A stretch of 38,795 nt of DNA. Source: Campylobacter concisus (GTDB lineage: Bacteria; Campylobacterota; Campylobacteria; Campylobacterales; Campylobacteraceae). This document shows positions 1 to 9,671 of the stretch, piece after piece. Below the pieces are notes generated by a model that saw nothing but the letters and a program-made list of their open reading frames with translations, made no database searches and was not told where the DNA came from. Position 1 is the first letter of the stretch, and every line of letters starts with the position of its first letter. Both the position numbers and the translations under genes were made by a program. Location: contig NZ_PPAW01000045.1 of the NCBI RefSeq assembly GCF_002913225.1, forward strand, positions 1-38,795, given 5' to 3'.

Positions 1-153
1 GATGAAGTGCGTGTGAGCTACCACGACGGCTTTACTTACGTAAAAACTAGCGGCCTAGTATCGGATGTAAATTTCAAAGATAAAATCCTCATAATCGTAA
101 AAACTAAAATCAAATTTGAGGATATAAGCGAGATAGAAATTGTCAAAAAATAA
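1..153 (+). CDS. 3' end of a small unknown protein, possibly YolD-like (partial)
   Basis: An open frame runs from the first base to a TAA at 151-153 and gives the last 50 residues of a protein whose start lies outside the window. The residues alternate beta-strand-like stretches (VRVSYHDGFTYVKTSGLV, KILIIVKTKIKFEDISEIE). This 'KIxFEDIxEIE' ending resembles YolD-like small proteins, but the match is weak and from memory. It converges with the molybdoenzyme gene, and a hairpin lies between them. Function is not assigned. Confidence 0.55.
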   Translation, partial: DEVRVSYHDGFTYVKTSGLVSDVNFKDKILIIVKTKIKFEDISEIEIVKK

Positions 154-162
154 AATCTTTTA

Positions 163-192
163 AAATTTAGCCCCCAAGCGAGGGCTAAATTT
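163..192. terminator. Bidirectional terminator hairpin
   Basis: AAATTTAGCCC (163-173) pairs perfectly with GGGCTAAATTT (182-192) around an 8-nt loop. It sits between two convergent genes, 10 nt after the stop of the left one and 8 nt after the stop of the molybdoenzyme gene. T-rich DNA follows on both strands. Each arm contains the 10-mer AAATTTAGCC that recurs across the window. Confidence 0.75.
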
Positions 193-199
193 ATAAATT

Positions 200-2641
200 T
201 TACAAAGATTGTAAAATTTTTGGTTTAGAAAATGCAGTGATCGGCTTGATCTCGCCTTTGTATTTTTCTAAATTTACAAGGATTGTGTGTCCGCAGTTAC
301 TTTGAGCGATGCTAGATGTGCCTTTGTCGCGAGTTAGGACATTGACGCAGCCGTGTTTGCAAAGGCTTTTTTCGCCTAGCACTTCAGGGTCGTACCACGC
401 ACCTTCGCAGATGGCGATGACGTGCTCTGGGATGATGTCAGTGACTAGCGCGCCAACCAAAATTTCGCCCCTGTCGTTAAATACTCTTACCACGTCGCCA
501 GTTGCGATGCCTTTTGCTTTGGCGTCATTTACGTTTATTAGCATTGGCTCACGCGCGCATACTTCAGCGTAGTTTCTGATTATTGAGTTATTTAGCTGTG
601 AGTGGAGGCGGTATCTTGAGTGTGGGGTTGTGACGCTAAATGGATACTTTTTAGCCTTTTCGCTGCCAAGCCACTCAAACGGCTCGATCCAAGCAACGTG
701 CGGCGCAAAGTCTTTGTAGCCAAATTTAGCGATAGTTGGAGAGTAGAGCTCTATCTTGCCAGATGGCGTGCCTAGGCGGTTTTTGTGAGGATTTTCTCTA
801 AAAGCACTAAGCCTTGTGTAGTATCTGCTCGCTTCGTCATCTTGCTCAAATCTAACATATCCCTCTTTCCAAAACTCATCAAAGCTTGGCATCTTGACAT
901 TTATGCCCTTAGCTTGCTCAGCTGCATCTGCGTAAAATTCTTTCGCCCAGCCAAGCTCATCTTTGCCCTCTGTAAAAACCTCTTCTCTGCCCCAGTGTTT
1001 GCAGATTTGTGAGCAGATCCAGTAGTCACTCCTGCTTTCGCCCATAGGCTCTACGACAGGCTTGTAAGCCACGATGTACTCGTTTGTAGGCACGCTTTGG
1101 TTGATGTCATTTCTCTCGACTTCAAGAGCTACTGGCAAGACGATGTCGCTTAGTTTTGCTGTGCTTGTCCAAAATGGCTCAGCTGTTATTACGGTGTCAA
1201 ATTTACGCCACGCTTTTACAGCGTTATTTACGTCTTGATGCCTTGTAAACATCGATCCAGACGCCATGTAAGCCACTCTCATGTGTGGTAGCTTGATCTT
1301 TGAGCCGTCATAGTCTATCTCTTTACCAGGGTTTTGCAAAGCCTCGATCGATCTTGAAGATGGGATGGTGACGTTTTTAAATTTCTTCCAAGGAGCGCCA
1401 TCTACGTTGTCGTATTTCTCGCTTATGCTAGTGCTGATGCCTTTTAGTGACGGAGCGATCTTGTCTGTAGCGCCATTTGCGTAGTAGAGGTTAAACTCAA
1501 AGCCAAGACCCTCTTTGCCTATCTGACCTAGCATCGCACTAAGTGTTACTATGCCCCAAAAGCCCATCTCGCCGTGATCTTGTCTTTGAAGCGACCTGCC
1601 TGCGATGATGACGCTTGGCTCTTTTGCAAGTGCTGTTGCAAATTTAGCGATATCATCAGCTTTTACGCCACAAATTTTACTAGCCCAGTTGATGTCTTTT
1701 ACCACTTTGTCGGTTGTGCCAAGTAGGTAGTCTTTAAATTTATTAAAGCCAACTGTGTATTTTTTGATAAATTCTTCGTCATAAAGCTTGTTTTCATATA
1801 GGTAGTGGCACATGCCAAGCATCATTGCTACGTCGGTATTTGGACGAACGATGATAGCTTCAGAGTCAAGGTATCTTGTGGTGTCGTTTTTAAAGACGCA
1901 AACGCTATAAGTTTTTATGCCTGCCTCTTTTATCTTTTTGATGCCAAGATAGCCATCATGTGTTGGTGGCTGCCATGAAATTTGACCAGTTACAAGTGGG
2001 TCAGTGCCCCAAAATACAACGTTTTTAGCGTTTTTAGCGATAGCCTCCCACTTTGTCGGAGCATCATAAACGGCGCTGTTGCCTAAAACGTGAGACATGA
2101 TGACAAGGCCAGCACCAGTTGAGTAGTCGCCGCTCTCTTCTACGTATCCGCCAAGCACTTTTAGCATCCTGTGACCAACGGTTCTGCCCCAGCTGATCTT
2201 GCCACTACCGCCCCACCAGTAACACTCGCCGTAGATGCTCTCAGGGCCATACTTATCAAAATTTTCTTTTAAAGCTTTTGCTGCTAGATCAAGGGCAGTC
2301 TCCCAGCTAACGCGCACAAATTCCTCTTTGCCACGAAGCTCGCTCTTTGCTGCGCCTTTTGCTTTTAGATAGCTCTTTCTAACGTATGGATAGAGCACGC
2401 GGCTCTCGTTTTGGATGAGGTCTGGCAAGCTGTTGTTCATGGTATTTGGAAATTTATCGCCCTCAAATGGATCGACGGAGACGATTTGGTTTGAGTTGGT
2501 ATTTGCCCAAAATAGGCCAAATCTATTTGCGCCAAAGGTCTTGCTTTGATCAAAGATGGTCTTAGTTACACCCTCTATCTTGCTTGCCTGCGCTGCTGTG
2601 GCAGCAAGTGCAGAAAATTTTATAAAATCTCGCCTTTTCAT
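200..2641 (-). CDS. torA: Periplasmic molybdopterin S-/N-oxide reductase (TorA/BisC type)
   Basis: This 813-residue enzyme belongs to the DMSO-reductase superfamily and most probably reduces trimethylamine N-oxide and/or dimethyl sulfoxide in the periplasm. The N-terminus MKRRDFIKFSALAATAAQA is a twin-arginine (Tat) signal. No N-terminal four-cysteine Fe-S motif is present, as in the TorA/BisC/DorA group. The stretch ESGDYSTGAG puts Ser174 at the usual molybdenum-ligand position. The C-terminal part has the molybdopterin-dinucleotide-binding layout (TPHSRYRLHSQLNN, then GDVVRVFNDRG). It lies 20 bp downstream of a monohaem cytochrome c gene, the arrangement of C. jejuni Cj0264c/Cj0265c, where the pair supports TMAO and DMSO respiration. 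The substrate here is inferred from that homology. Transcription probably starts before the cytochrome gene. Confidence 0.88.
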   Translation of the reverse strand: MKRRDFIKFSALAATAAQASKIEGVTKTIFDQSKTFGANRFGLFWANTNSNQIVSVDPFEGDKFPNTMNNSLPDLIQNESRVLYPYVRKSYLKAKGAAKSELRGKEEFVRVSWETALDLAAKALKENFDKYGPESIYGECYWWGGSGKISWGRTVGHRMLKVLGGYVEESGDYSTGAGLVIMSHVLGNSAVYDAPTKWEAIAKNAKNVVFWGTDPLVTGQISWQPPTHDGYLGIKKIKEAGIKTYSVCVFKNDTTRYLDSEAIIVRPNTDVAMMLGMCHYLYENKLYDEEFIKKYTVGFNKFKDYLLGTTDKVVKDINWASKICGVKADDIAKFATALAKEPSVIIAGRSLQRQDHGEMGFWGIVTLSAMLGQIGKEGLGFEFNLYYANGATDKIAPSLKGISTSISEKYDNVDGAPWKKFKNVTIPSSRSIEALQNPGKEIDYDGSKIKLPHMRVAYMASGSMFTRHQDVNNAVKAWRKFDTVITAEPFWTSTAKLSDIVLPVALEVERNDINQSVPTNEYIVAYKPVVEPMGESRSDYWICSQICKHWGREEVFTEGKDELGWAKEFYADAAEQAKGINVKMPSFDEFWKEGYVRFEQDDEASRYYTRLSAFRENPHKNRLGTPSGKIELYSPTIAKFGYKDFAPHVAWIEPFEWLGSEKAKKYPFSVTTPHSRYRLHSQLNNSIIRNYAEVCAREPMLINVNDAKAKGIATGDVVRVFNDRGEILVGALVTDIIPEHVIAICEGAWYDPEVLGEKSLCKHGCVNVLTRDKGTSSIAQSNCGHTILVNLEKYKGEIKPITAFSKPKILQSL

Positions 2642-2661
2642 ATTTTCTCCCTTATGAAAAT

Positions 2662-3231
2662 TTATTTTACTTTTTTGGCATTGTGTTGTAGGTATTTAAG
2701 CACTAAATTTAGATCAGTTTCATCAAGTGCAACAAATTTCGCATCGACCATACCAGATAAATTTGCTGGCCACTGAGCAGCTGTAAAGCTGTTTGGCTCA
2801 TGCAGCCTGTGACATGCCGAGCAGGTCTCTTCGTAAATTTTCTTTGCCTTTGCATAAAGCTCTTTTTGGTTGCCACCAAGCGCGTCATTTGGCACTTCAT
2901 AAACGCCATCAGCTTGGTACCAAACCTCGCCATAGTCATCTTCAAGGTCTTTTACTTTTTTGAAATTTGCCTCGCTCTCGTTATCAAAAGCTGCAAAAAC
3001 TTCAGGGTCTTCTACGCTTCTTTGAAGCTGAGCCAAGTAGTTTGCCGACACTACACCACTAACCTTGATCTTACTCGTTTTATCGCCTTTTTCTAAGACT
3101 TCAACTGGAGTTAAAACCTCGATCTTACCGATCATCTTGCCATCAAGTGTTATGTTTGCATCTTTTGCGATCACATCAGCACCAAAGGCAAGACTACAAG
3201 CTAGCACTGGGGCTAAAAATAGCATTTTCAT
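2662..3231 (-). CDS. Periplasmic monohaem cytochrome c, electron donor to the TorA-type reductase
   Basis: The protein has 189 residues with an N-terminal signal peptide (about 1-17, cut near AFG/AD). A single haem-binding motif CSACH occurs at residues 137-141, and methionines such as M161 follow as possible axial ligands. The first 100 residues form a separate part of unknown fold (VIAKDANITLDGKMIGKIEVL...). The gene is first in a two-gene operon with the molybdoenzyme, so the likely job is passing electrons from the menaquinol pool to the reductase, as for Cj0265c. Start: ATG at 3231 preceded by AAGGA at good spacing. A haem protein replaces the multihaem TorC of E. coli. Confidence 0.85.
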   Translation of the reverse strand: MKMLFLAPVLACSLAFGADVIAKDANITLDGKMIGKIEVLTPVEVLEKGDKTSKIKVSGVVSANYLAQLQRSVEDPEVFAAFDNESEANFKKVKDLEDDYGEVWYQADGVYEVPNDALGGNQKELYAKAKKIYEETCSACHRLHEPNSFTAAQWPANLSGMVDAKFVALDETDLNLVLKYLQHNAKKVK

Positions 3232-3285
3232 TTGACAATCCTTAAAAAAATAAATTAAATGAATTTTATAACCAGCATGCTTAAA

Positions 3286-3291
3286 ATTATA
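3286..3291 (-). promoter_or_regulatory. Candidate -10 box for the cytochrome c-torA operon
   Basis: A TATAAT on the minus strand lies 55 bp upstream of the cytochrome ATG, in A+T-rich DNA. Campylobacter sigma-70 promoters need little -35, so only the -10 is called. Confidence 0.45.
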
Positions 3292-3365
3292 TTGCTATAT
3301 TTAGAGAAAAGTAAGTATTTTAGGGGATTTAAAAGGTATAAAGTAAATTTAAAGTTATAAAAATA

Positions 3366-3381
3366 GGGCGATTGCTCGCCC
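3366..3381 (-). terminator. Terminator of the flagellar hook operon
   Basis: GGGCGA (3366-3371) pairs with TCGCCC (3376-3381) around a 4-nt loop. Read on the minus strand it lies 17 nt past the flgE stop and is followed by TATTTTTATAACTTTAAATT, a normal intrinsic terminator layout. Confidence 0.75.
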
Positions 3382-3397
3382 AAATTTACTTTAAGGA

Positions 3398-4999
3398 TTA
3401 TTTCTTCATCTGGATAGCAGTTTGTATCATTTCATCGCTTGTTGTGATGCTTTTTGCGCTCGCTTCGTAGGCCTTTTGCGTGACTATCACCTCGCTTAGT
3501 GCTTGACCAAGATCGACGTTACTCATCTCAAGCTTATTTGCCAAAATTTGCGCCCCATAAACGGTTTCGCCAGCTTTATTTTTGTAAAAAAATGGCTCGC
3601 CAGAGTTGGCTGTGGCTTCATAGAGATTGTCACCAACCTTTGCCACGCCTTGGTCGTTTATGAAGTGATAAAGGGCTACTTTTGCCACGGGGAATGCACG
3701 AGTGTTGTCGAAATTTGCCATGATGTTTCCACGATCATCGACGCTATATTTTGATAAAAGCCCCTCAGCGTAGCCATCTCTTTTTATGTTAAAGCCTTTT
3801 CTAGCGTTTGCTGAGCTTGTCATGCCGTTATAAACGTCCGCATCGCCGTCGCCCTCGAAGTTTAAATTTACGCCGCCAACGCTCGTTAGTGTATTTGCCA
3901 CAAGCCTGCCACTGCCATTAAATGTAAGCGAGCCCATTGCCGTATTTTGCACGGCTCCGCTAGCATCAGTTATCGTTGCCACCGCGTCCCAGATAGTCTG
4001 GTCGCCAGTTTGTGGGATCTGCTTGGTTAAATTTATAGTGACCAAACTTTTTGTGCCGTCTGCGTTGTAGATGTCAGAGGTTAGTTTCTCTTTGTTTGGC
4101 ACTTCAACGAGCGAGGTGACTTCAGCATTTACCTCTAAATTTGCAAAGTCCATAAATTTAAGGCTCTTGTCGTTTATCTGCCAAGTGCCGTCACTCTCAA
4201 GTGTGGTCGAAAACTCGCTAAATTTACCATCGCCGTCTTTTACTTTTACGACCACGCTATCGCCAGCTTTTGCACCAAGTGATGTGGTGCTTAGCGGGAT
4301 CTGTCCGTTTAGTGAGATCGTCTTATTTGTATTATCAAGCGTGTAGGCGTATTCGCTAGCCTCAAGAGCTGTCGTTTTTTTATCTGTTATGCGGCTTGAG
4401 TTTAGGTTGCCTTTTAGGCTGATGTTTGTAGTAGCCTCAGCTGGCATAAATAAAAAATGAGGCAGTGTTATGCCCTTTTGCGAGCCAGGATTGCCAAGAC
4501 TCAGCTCCTCTTGCGAGACCGTGTAAGCTTGTGGGGCGCTTGAGGTTTGGCCATATTTTTTAAGAGCGCTCGCACTTGGCGTGGTTGGAGTGAAATTTGC
4601 AAGCGTGCCAAGGAGTAAATTTCCCCTAGTATCTACTAAATTTCCAGCCGCATCTATGTCAAAAGTGCCTGTTCTTGTGTAGTAGTTTTTGCCTGTTTTA
4701 TCGACAACGCCAAAGAAGCCATCTCCGCCTATGGCAAGGTCAAAGTTGTTATCAGTGCTTTGAAAGCTACCATTTGACATATCAAGTGCAGTCGTTTGCT
4801 TGGTAGCTCCAAGTCCTACTTGATCGCTAGTCGGACCACTTCCTGCTGAGACTAGGTTTTGGTTTATTAAATTTTTAAACTCAGGGATTGAAGCTTTGAA
4901 ACCGACATTGTTTATATTTGAGATGTTATTTGACCAAACATCCATGCCAAAGCTTTGCGTCTTGATGCCGCTAACCCCGTTGTAAAAACCTCTCATCAT
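3398..4999 (-). CDS. flgE: Flagellar hook protein FlgE
   Basis: This 533-residue protein builds the flagellar hook or a hook-basal body filament segment outside the cell. The N-terminus (MMRGFYNGVSGIKTQSFGMDV...NNISNINNVGFK) is the flagellar rod/hook signature helix. The FlgE core follows (GGDGFFGVVDKTGKNYYTRTG). The C-terminus carries the conserved hook helix (LEMSNVDLGQALSEVIVTQKAYEASAKSITTSDEMIQT). It is the last gene of fliK-flgD-flgE, 5 bp after flgD. From memory, C. jejuni has two FlgE proteins, a large major hook protein elsewhere and this shorter one at Cj0043. This gene matches the second by neighbourhood and length. Export is by the flagellar type III system, so no signal peptide is expected or seen. 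Confidence 0.93.
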   Translation of the reverse strand: MMRGFYNGVSGIKTQSFGMDVWSNNISNINNVGFKASIPEFKNLINQNLVSAGSGPTSDQVGLGATKQTTALDMSNGSFQSTDNNFDLAIGGDGFFGVVDKTGKNYYTRTGTFDIDAAGNLVDTRGNLLLGTLANFTPTTPSASALKKYGQTSSAPQAYTVSQEELSLGNPGSQKGITLPHFLFMPAEATTNISLKGNLNSSRITDKKTTALEASEYAYTLDNTNKTISLNGQIPLSTTSLGAKAGDSVVVKVKDGDGKFSEFSTTLESDGTWQINDKSLKFMDFANLEVNAEVTSLVEVPNKEKLTSDIYNADGTKSLVTINLTKQIPQTGDQTIWDAVATITDASGAVQNTAMGSLTFNGSGRLVANTLTSVGGVNLNFEGDGDADVYNGMTSSANARKGFNIKRDGYAEGLLSKYSVDDRGNIMANFDNTRAFPVAKVALYHFINDQGVAKVGDNLYEATANSGEPFFYKNKAGETVYGAQILANKLEMSNVDLGQALSEVIVTQKAYEASAKSITTSDEMIQTAIQMKK

Positions 5000-5004
5000 G
5001 GCTT

Positions 5005-5712
5005 TTAGCCCTCGTAATATTCAGATACTTTATCCATAGAAACGTATTCGCCAGCTACCTTCATCATAGCCTTGCCATCTACAAATTTCACCGCCTCGAC
5101 TGGGTAGTTGCCTATTTGCGTTTTGTACTCTTTGCCATCTTTGCCAGTGTAAGTTGCCGAAATGGTATATGAGCCATTTGGCACTTGGTTGCCAGATGCG
5201 TCTTTGCCGTCCCAAGCTAGGTTATGAACGCCTGCATTTGTCTCGTTTAGATCAGTTGTTCTTACGACTTGACCATTTGCGTTTTTGATCTCGATTTTGC
5301 CATTTGCAAGATCTGTTTTAAAATAAAGCGCAAATTTTGCATCTTTTTTCTCATCTGTTAGTGTGACTGCATTTGAGCCAGTTGAAACCATCTTGCCAAG
5401 GGCTGAGATAGCGTAGGCATTTGCGTTTGACTTTAGCTGACTTACTAGCTCTTTCATCGCTTTGTTTGTGTTCTCTTGCATCTCAACTGATGCTAGTTGG
5501 CTAGTTTGCGTTAGCATCTTTTCAGTATCCATAGGGCTTGTTGGGTCTTGGTGCTGAAGCTCTGTCAAAAGTAGCTTCATAAATGCATCTTTGTCTAGCT
5601 GTCCATTTGGATTAGTTCCTGTGCTAGCTGCAGCGTCTTGTCTTGCTTTTGCCTTTTTCTCGGCGTTTTTTTGCTGCGTTGTTTGTGTAGTTATATCTGA
5701 AACTGAAGCCAT
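5005..5712 (-). CDS. flgD: Flagellar hook capping protein FlgD
   Basis: The protein has 235 residues. FlgD caps the growing hook and guides FlgE polymerisation. The conserved N-terminal block is present (LDKDAFMKLLLTELQHQDPTSPMDTEKMLTQTSQLASVE, residues ~39-80). A tudor/FlgD_ig-like C-terminal part follows, with the typical NGQVVRTTDL...GVHNLAWDGKDASGNQVPNGSYT stretch. It lies 8 bp after fliK and 5 bp before flgE, so all three are co-transcribed, probably from the sigma-54 promoter before fliK. Confidence 0.93.
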   Translation of the reverse strand: MASVSDITTQTTQQKNAEKKAKARQDAAASTGTNPNGQLDKDAFMKLLLTELQHQDPTSPMDTEKMLTQTSQLASVEMQENTNKAMKELVSQLKSNANAYAISALGKMVSTGSNAVTLTDEKKDAKFALYFKTDLANGKIEIKNANGQVVRTTDLNETNAGVHNLAWDGKDASGNQVPNGSYTISATYTGKDGKEYKTQIGNYPVEAVKFVDGKAMMKVAGEYVSMDKVSEYYEG

Positions 5713-5720
5713 AATCTCTC

Positions 5721-7121
5721 CTAAATATATCTTGGTATTACTAACTCAAGCAAGCTTTGTTCCGCTTGAGCGTTTTCGCTCTCGTCGCTTTGATTTGAGC
5801 TATATTTGTTCTTTGCTTGTTCTCTTTTTTCTTGTCTTTGGTTTTGGTCTGAGAAATTCATCTCAAGCTCGGTAAATCCCATATTCACAAGGCTGTTTTT
5901 AAACTCGGCTTGGTTTTGTAAAAAGAGGTTCATCGTAGCCGTTGTTGAGTTAAAATTTACATGCAAATTATTGCCGCGATTAACCATCGTGATCTCGACC
6001 TCGCCTAAATTTAGCGGGTTAAGCGTGATGTTAAAGCGAGTGATCGGCGCTTTGTAGTTTTGCACCTGCTCTTTTAGCGTAGAAGAGAAATTACTAAGCG
6101 TCTCTTTTATCTCCGCCTTTGTCTGAAGCTGGTGTTTAGCGCTATTTGCGATGTCTTTTACCATTTGATTTAGCTCTGATTTATTGTCGCTGCTAAATGT
6201 CTCCTCGCTTGGCTCAGCCTCGCTCATCTGCTCTCTTTCTGGAAAGAGTAGCGACTCAAGAGTTGGGGCTTTTTGCGCCTTTTGCTCGTGTAAATTTACC
6301 TTTACTTTTGGCTCTTTTGGCTGATCCTCTGGCTCAACATCTACTATCTCATCATCAAGCTTTACTTCGCTATCATCTAGTTTTTTAGGCACTTCTTTGA
6401 CTAAATTTTTAACTTCATTTGTTGGATTTGCCACGACCTCTTTTAGCAAAGTATCAAGCTTTACAACCTCTTTTGGCTCATTTTTGATGATAGTTTGCTC
6501 GACCTCGTTTTTTAGCTCTTTTAGGTAAAAAGGCTTGTCCTCAGTCTTTATCGGCGTGAAAAATTCCTGCTTGCCTAAATTTTTAAACATATCGTTTAGT
6601 TTTGGCACATCTTCGTTTGAAATTTCTATATTTTCAAGGCCAAGGTCAAATTTCTTAGCAAGGTCGATAAGATCGCTAACGCTTTTAACGTTGCTAAGCT
6701 CTTCGACGTTTTGGGGCACACTTAAGAAATTTGCTATTTTGTCGCTGAAATTTGGAAATTTACTTACCTTTTCATTGCCATTTAGGATCTCTAAAACTTG
6801 CAAAAGCTGCATGAAATTTGCATTTTCATAAAGCTCATTTTTTGTATCTTCGTCCAAATTTTCTTCAAGTGCAGCTGAAATTTTTGCCACACTTTCGTTT
6901 TGCGCCTTCTCTATCGTCTCTTTTTGGATATCAACAGTTTTTACTATCTCTTTGACATCCTTTTCGGTGATCTTTTGACCGCTATTTGCCTTGCTCGCAG
7001 CCGCATCCAAAACCATCGACAAAAACTCGCCGTTGTTTTGAGACTTCTTCGCAGCCGCAGGCTTTTTAGTAGCCGCAGGAGCTAGCAAATCTACGTTGTT
7101 TTTCGCTGTGTAAGCTTGCAT
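5721..7121 (-). CDS. fliK: Flagellar hook-length control protein FliK
   Basis: The protein has 466 residues. FliK measures hook length and switches the flagellar export gate from hook to filament substrates. The long middle (about 50-330) is low-complexity and rich in Lys, Glu, Asn and Pro, as usual for this ruler protein. The C-terminal domain (about 345-430) fits Flg_hook: FNITLNPLNLGEVEITMV, then NLFLQNQAEFKNSLVNMGF. Overall sequence is poorly conserved in the family, so the call rests on this domain and on position before flgD-flgE. The start ATG at 7121 is preceded by AAAGGGA. It is the first gene of the operon. Confidence 0.88.
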   Translation of the reverse strand: MQAYTAKNNVDLLAPAATKKPAAAKKSQNNGEFLSMVLDAAASKANSGQKITEKDVKEIVKTVDIQKETIEKAQNESVAKISAALEENLDEDTKNELYENANFMQLLQVLEILNGNEKVSKFPNFSDKIANFLSVPQNVEELSNVKSVSDLIDLAKKFDLGLENIEISNEDVPKLNDMFKNLGKQEFFTPIKTEDKPFYLKELKNEVEQTIIKNEPKEVVKLDTLLKEVVANPTNEVKNLVKEVPKKLDDSEVKLDDEIVDVEPEDQPKEPKVKVNLHEQKAQKAPTLESLLFPEREQMSEAEPSEETFSSDNKSELNQMVKDIANSAKHQLQTKAEIKETLSNFSSTLKEQVQNYKAPITRFNITLNPLNLGEVEITMVNRGNNLHVNFNSTTATMNLFLQNQAEFKNSLVNMGFTELEMNFSDQNQRQEKREQAKNKYSSNQSDESENAQAEQSLLELVIPRYI

Positions 7122-7156
7122 TTAATCCCTTTAAATTTAAAAACTTAACGCTTACA

Positions 7157-7173
7157 TGCAAAATCTATTCCAA
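7157..7173 (-). promoter_or_regulatory. Sigma-54 (RpoN) promoter of fliK-flgD-flgE
   Basis: On the minus strand the sequence TTGGAATAGATTTTGCA has the invariant GG and GC separated by exactly 10 nt (GG at 7171-7170, GC at 7159-7158), matching the -24/-12 pattern. The -12 element is 37 bp from the fliK ATG, giving a leader of about 25 nt. In C. jejuni hook genes belong to the RpoN class under FlgSR control; the same is inferred here. Confidence 0.8.
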
Positions 7174-7217
7174 AAATTAATTTCTTGATATCAGCTTAAA
7201 ATTTATAAAAATTTGGC

Positions 7218-7223
7218 TATAAT
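7218..7223 (+). promoter_or_regulatory. -10 box of typA
   Basis: GGCTATAATCTG contains a perfect TATAAT, 60 bp before the typA start codon, in the shared spacer divergent from the fliK sigma-54 promoter. Confidence 0.65.
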
Positions 7224-7282
7224 CTGCCCCTATTTTAAAACTGATAAAGCGAAAAATATCAAACTAATAAACGGAGAAAAAT

Positions 7283-9085
7283 TTGGAAAAGATACGAAAT
7301 ATAGCCGTCATCGCGCACGTCGACCACGGTAAAACAACAATGGTTGATGAGCTTTTGAAGCAGTCAGGAACATTTAACGAGCATCAAAACCTTGGCGAGC
7401 GCGTAATGGATAGCAACGATATCGAAAGAGAGCGTGGCATCACGATCCTTTCTAAAAACACCGCCATTCGCTACAAAGATACAAAGATCAACATCATCGA
7501 TACCCCGGGCCACGCCGACTTTGGTGGCGAGGTTGAGCGTGTTCTTAAGATGGTTGATGGCGTTTTACTACTTGTTGATGCGCAAGAAGGTGTTATGCCA
7601 CAAACTAAATTCGTCGTCAAAAAGGCGCTATCTCTTGGACTTCGCCCAATCGTCGTCGTAAATAAGATAGATAAGCCAGCAGGCGATCCAGACCGCGTTA
7701 TAAATGAAATTTTTGACCTTTTTGTCGCGCTTGACGCAAATGACGAGCAGCTAGAATTTCCAGTCGTTTATGCAGCTGCTAAAAATGGCTACGCAAAGCT
7801 AAAACTAAGTGATGAAAACAAAGATATGCAGCCACTTTTTGAGACTATCTTAGCTCACGTACCAGCTCCAAGCGGCAGCGACGAGAACCCACTTCAGCTT
7901 CAAGTTTTCACGCTTGATTATGACAACTACGTCGGCAAGATCGGCATTGCGAGGATTTTTAACGGCAAGATAGCTAAAAATCAAAACGTCATGCTTGCAA
8001 AGGCTGATGGCACAAAGACAACTGGTAGAATTTCAAAGCTTATCGGCTTTATGGGACTTGATAGGATCGATATAAACGAGGCTGGCACTGGCGACATCGT
8101 AGCGATCGCTGGCTTTGACGCGCTTGACGTTGGCGATAGCGTCGTTGATCCAAACAACCCACATCCGCTTGATCCGCTCCATATCGAAGAGCCAACACTT
8201 AGCGTTGTATTTTCTGTAAATGACGGCCCACTAGCAGGCACTGAGGGCAAACACGTCACATCAAACAAGATCGATGAGCGCCTTGCAAACGAGATGAAGA
8301 CAAATATCGCGATGAAATATGAAAACATCGGCGAGGGCAAATTTAAAGTGAGCGGCCGTGGCGAGCTTCAGATCACCATCTTGGCTGAAAATATGCGCCG
8401 CGAGGGCTATGAGTTTTTGCTCGGCAGACCTGAGGTCATTGTAAAAGAGATAAACGGCGTAAAATGCGAGCCATACGAGCTTTTAGTGATCGACGCGCCT
8501 GATGATACGACAGGCACAGTCATCGAAAAACTAGGCAAAAGAAAAGCTGAAATGGTCTCTATGAACCCAACAGGCGACGGTCAAACAAGGATCGAATTTG
8601 AGATCCCAGCGCGTGGTCTTATCGGCTTTAGGAGCCAGTTTTTGACTGATACAAAAGGCGAGGGCGTTATGAACCACAGCTTTTTGGAGTTTAGACCACT
8701 AAGCGGCACTGTCGAGCACAGAACAAACGGCGCGCTAGTTTCTATGGAAAATGGCGTAACGCTTGCTTATTCGCTATTTAACTTACAAGATCGTGGCGTG
8801 CTATTTCTTGATCCGCAAGCAAAGGTCTATGTGGGCATGATCATCGGCGAGCACAGCCGTCCAAACGACCTTGATGTAAATCCTATCAAAGGCAAAAACC
8901 TAACAAACGTGCGTGCAAGTGGCAGTGACGATGCGATCAAGCTTGTGCCGCCTAGAAAGCTAAGCCTTGAGCGCGCGCTAGAGTGGATAGAAGATGACGA
9001 GCTAGTCGAGGTTACGCCTATAAATATCCGCGTTCGTAAGCGCTATTTAGACCCAACAGAGCGCAAAAGAAAAGCAAAACTATAA
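7283..9085 (+). CDS. typA: Ribosome-associated GTPase TypA/BipA
   Basis: This 600-residue translational GTPase of the EF-G family binds ribosomes, helps 50S maturation and supports growth under stress. Visible G motifs are AHVDHGKTT (G1, residues ~11-19), DTPGHADF (G3) and NKIDKPAGD (G4). The C-terminal TypA-specific stretch is also present ([37 protein letters not shown]). Length is normal for the family. The start is TTG at 7283, set by GGAG at 7273-7276 with 6-nt spacing; the first residues ([16 protein letters not shown]) match family N-termini. It is monocistronic: divergent from fliK and followed by a long non-coding stretch. Confidence 0.96.
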   Translation: MEKIRNIAVIAHVDHGKTTMVDELLKQSGTFNEHQNLGERVMDSNDIERERGITILSKNTAIRYKDTKINIIDTPGHADFGGEVERVLKMVDGVLLLVDAQEGVMPQTKFVVKKALSLGLRPIVVVNKIDKPAGDPDRVINEIFDLFVALDANDEQLEFPVVYAAAKNGYAKLKLSDENKDMQPLFETILAHVPAPSGSDENPLQLQVFTLDYDNYVGKIGIARIFNGKIAKNQNVMLAKADGTKTTGRISKLIGFMGLDRIDINEAGTGDIVAIAGFDALDVGDSVVDPNNPHPLDPLHIEEPTLSVVFSVNDGPLAGTEGKHVTSNKIDERLANEMKTNIAMKYENIGEGKFKVSGRGELQITILAENMRREGYEFLLGRPEVIVKEINGVKCEPYELLVIDAPDDTTGTVIEKLGKRKAEMVSMNPTGDGQTRIEFEIPARGLIGFRSQFLTDTKGEGVMNHSFLEFRPLSGTVEHRTNGALVSMENGVTLAYSLFNLQDRGVLFLDPQAKVYVGMIIGEHSRPNDLDVNPIKGKNLTNVRASGSDDAIKLVPPRKLSLERALEWIEDDELVEVTPINIRVRKRYLDPTERKRKAKL

Positions 9086-9092
9086 TCCAAAT

Positions 9093-9135
9093 TTGCTAGT
9101 AAAATCCCTTTGGTGCCAGCCAAAGGGGCTAGCAA
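9093..9135 (+). terminator. Large stem-loop just after typA
   Basis: TTGCTAG (9093-9099) pairs with CTAGCAA (9129-9135), and inside it CCCTTTGG (9106-9113) pairs with CCAAAGGG (9120-9127) around a 6-nt loop. It begins 8 nt past the typA stop. There is no T-run after it, so it may be an mRNA 3'-end stabiliser rather than a classical terminator. Confidence 0.5.
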
Positions 9136-9671
9136 GTGAAATTTAATCCCCAAAACCAAATTTAATAATCTAGTTTGTAAATTTATCTGCTTGTGTCAAA
9201 TGGTGCGGCTAAATTTAGTCAAATTTAGGGCTTGACTGCTGTAAATTTATAAAGGCTATTTTTTGTTTTTTTGGGTTCTGGCGCTTCAAATTTGTAAATT
9301 TACGCTCGAGAAGTAAATTTATATGATCTGATGTCGTCACGAGAAATTTATAGAGTAGTTTGCGTTTTGCAAAGACTATTTTTGCACGTGAAAACGCAAC
9401 TAGCTGTGGTGATTGAATTTGCTTTTTTGAATTTGCAAAAGGGATAAATTTAGGTTTTTAAAGCTATTAAATTTACTTATTTGACTATCTCTGCATCTAA
9501 ATTTTTGTAGTGGCTAAAATTTTAAATTTGTGGCTTGACTGATTTTTCTTGTGTGGTTGTAGTGGCGGTAGCGTCGAATGGCTAGCGATTGATCAAAAAG
9601 AGAATGTAGCAGTTGGCAGAATTTAAATTTCTATGAGGCGGATTTGGAGAGAGCTTTATGGTGAAAAAACA

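Noticed and set aside
309-572. Plus-strand open frame inside the molybdoenzyme gene, and similar antisense frames elsewhere
   Set aside because: They are antisense shadows of clearly coding genes, without family similarity.
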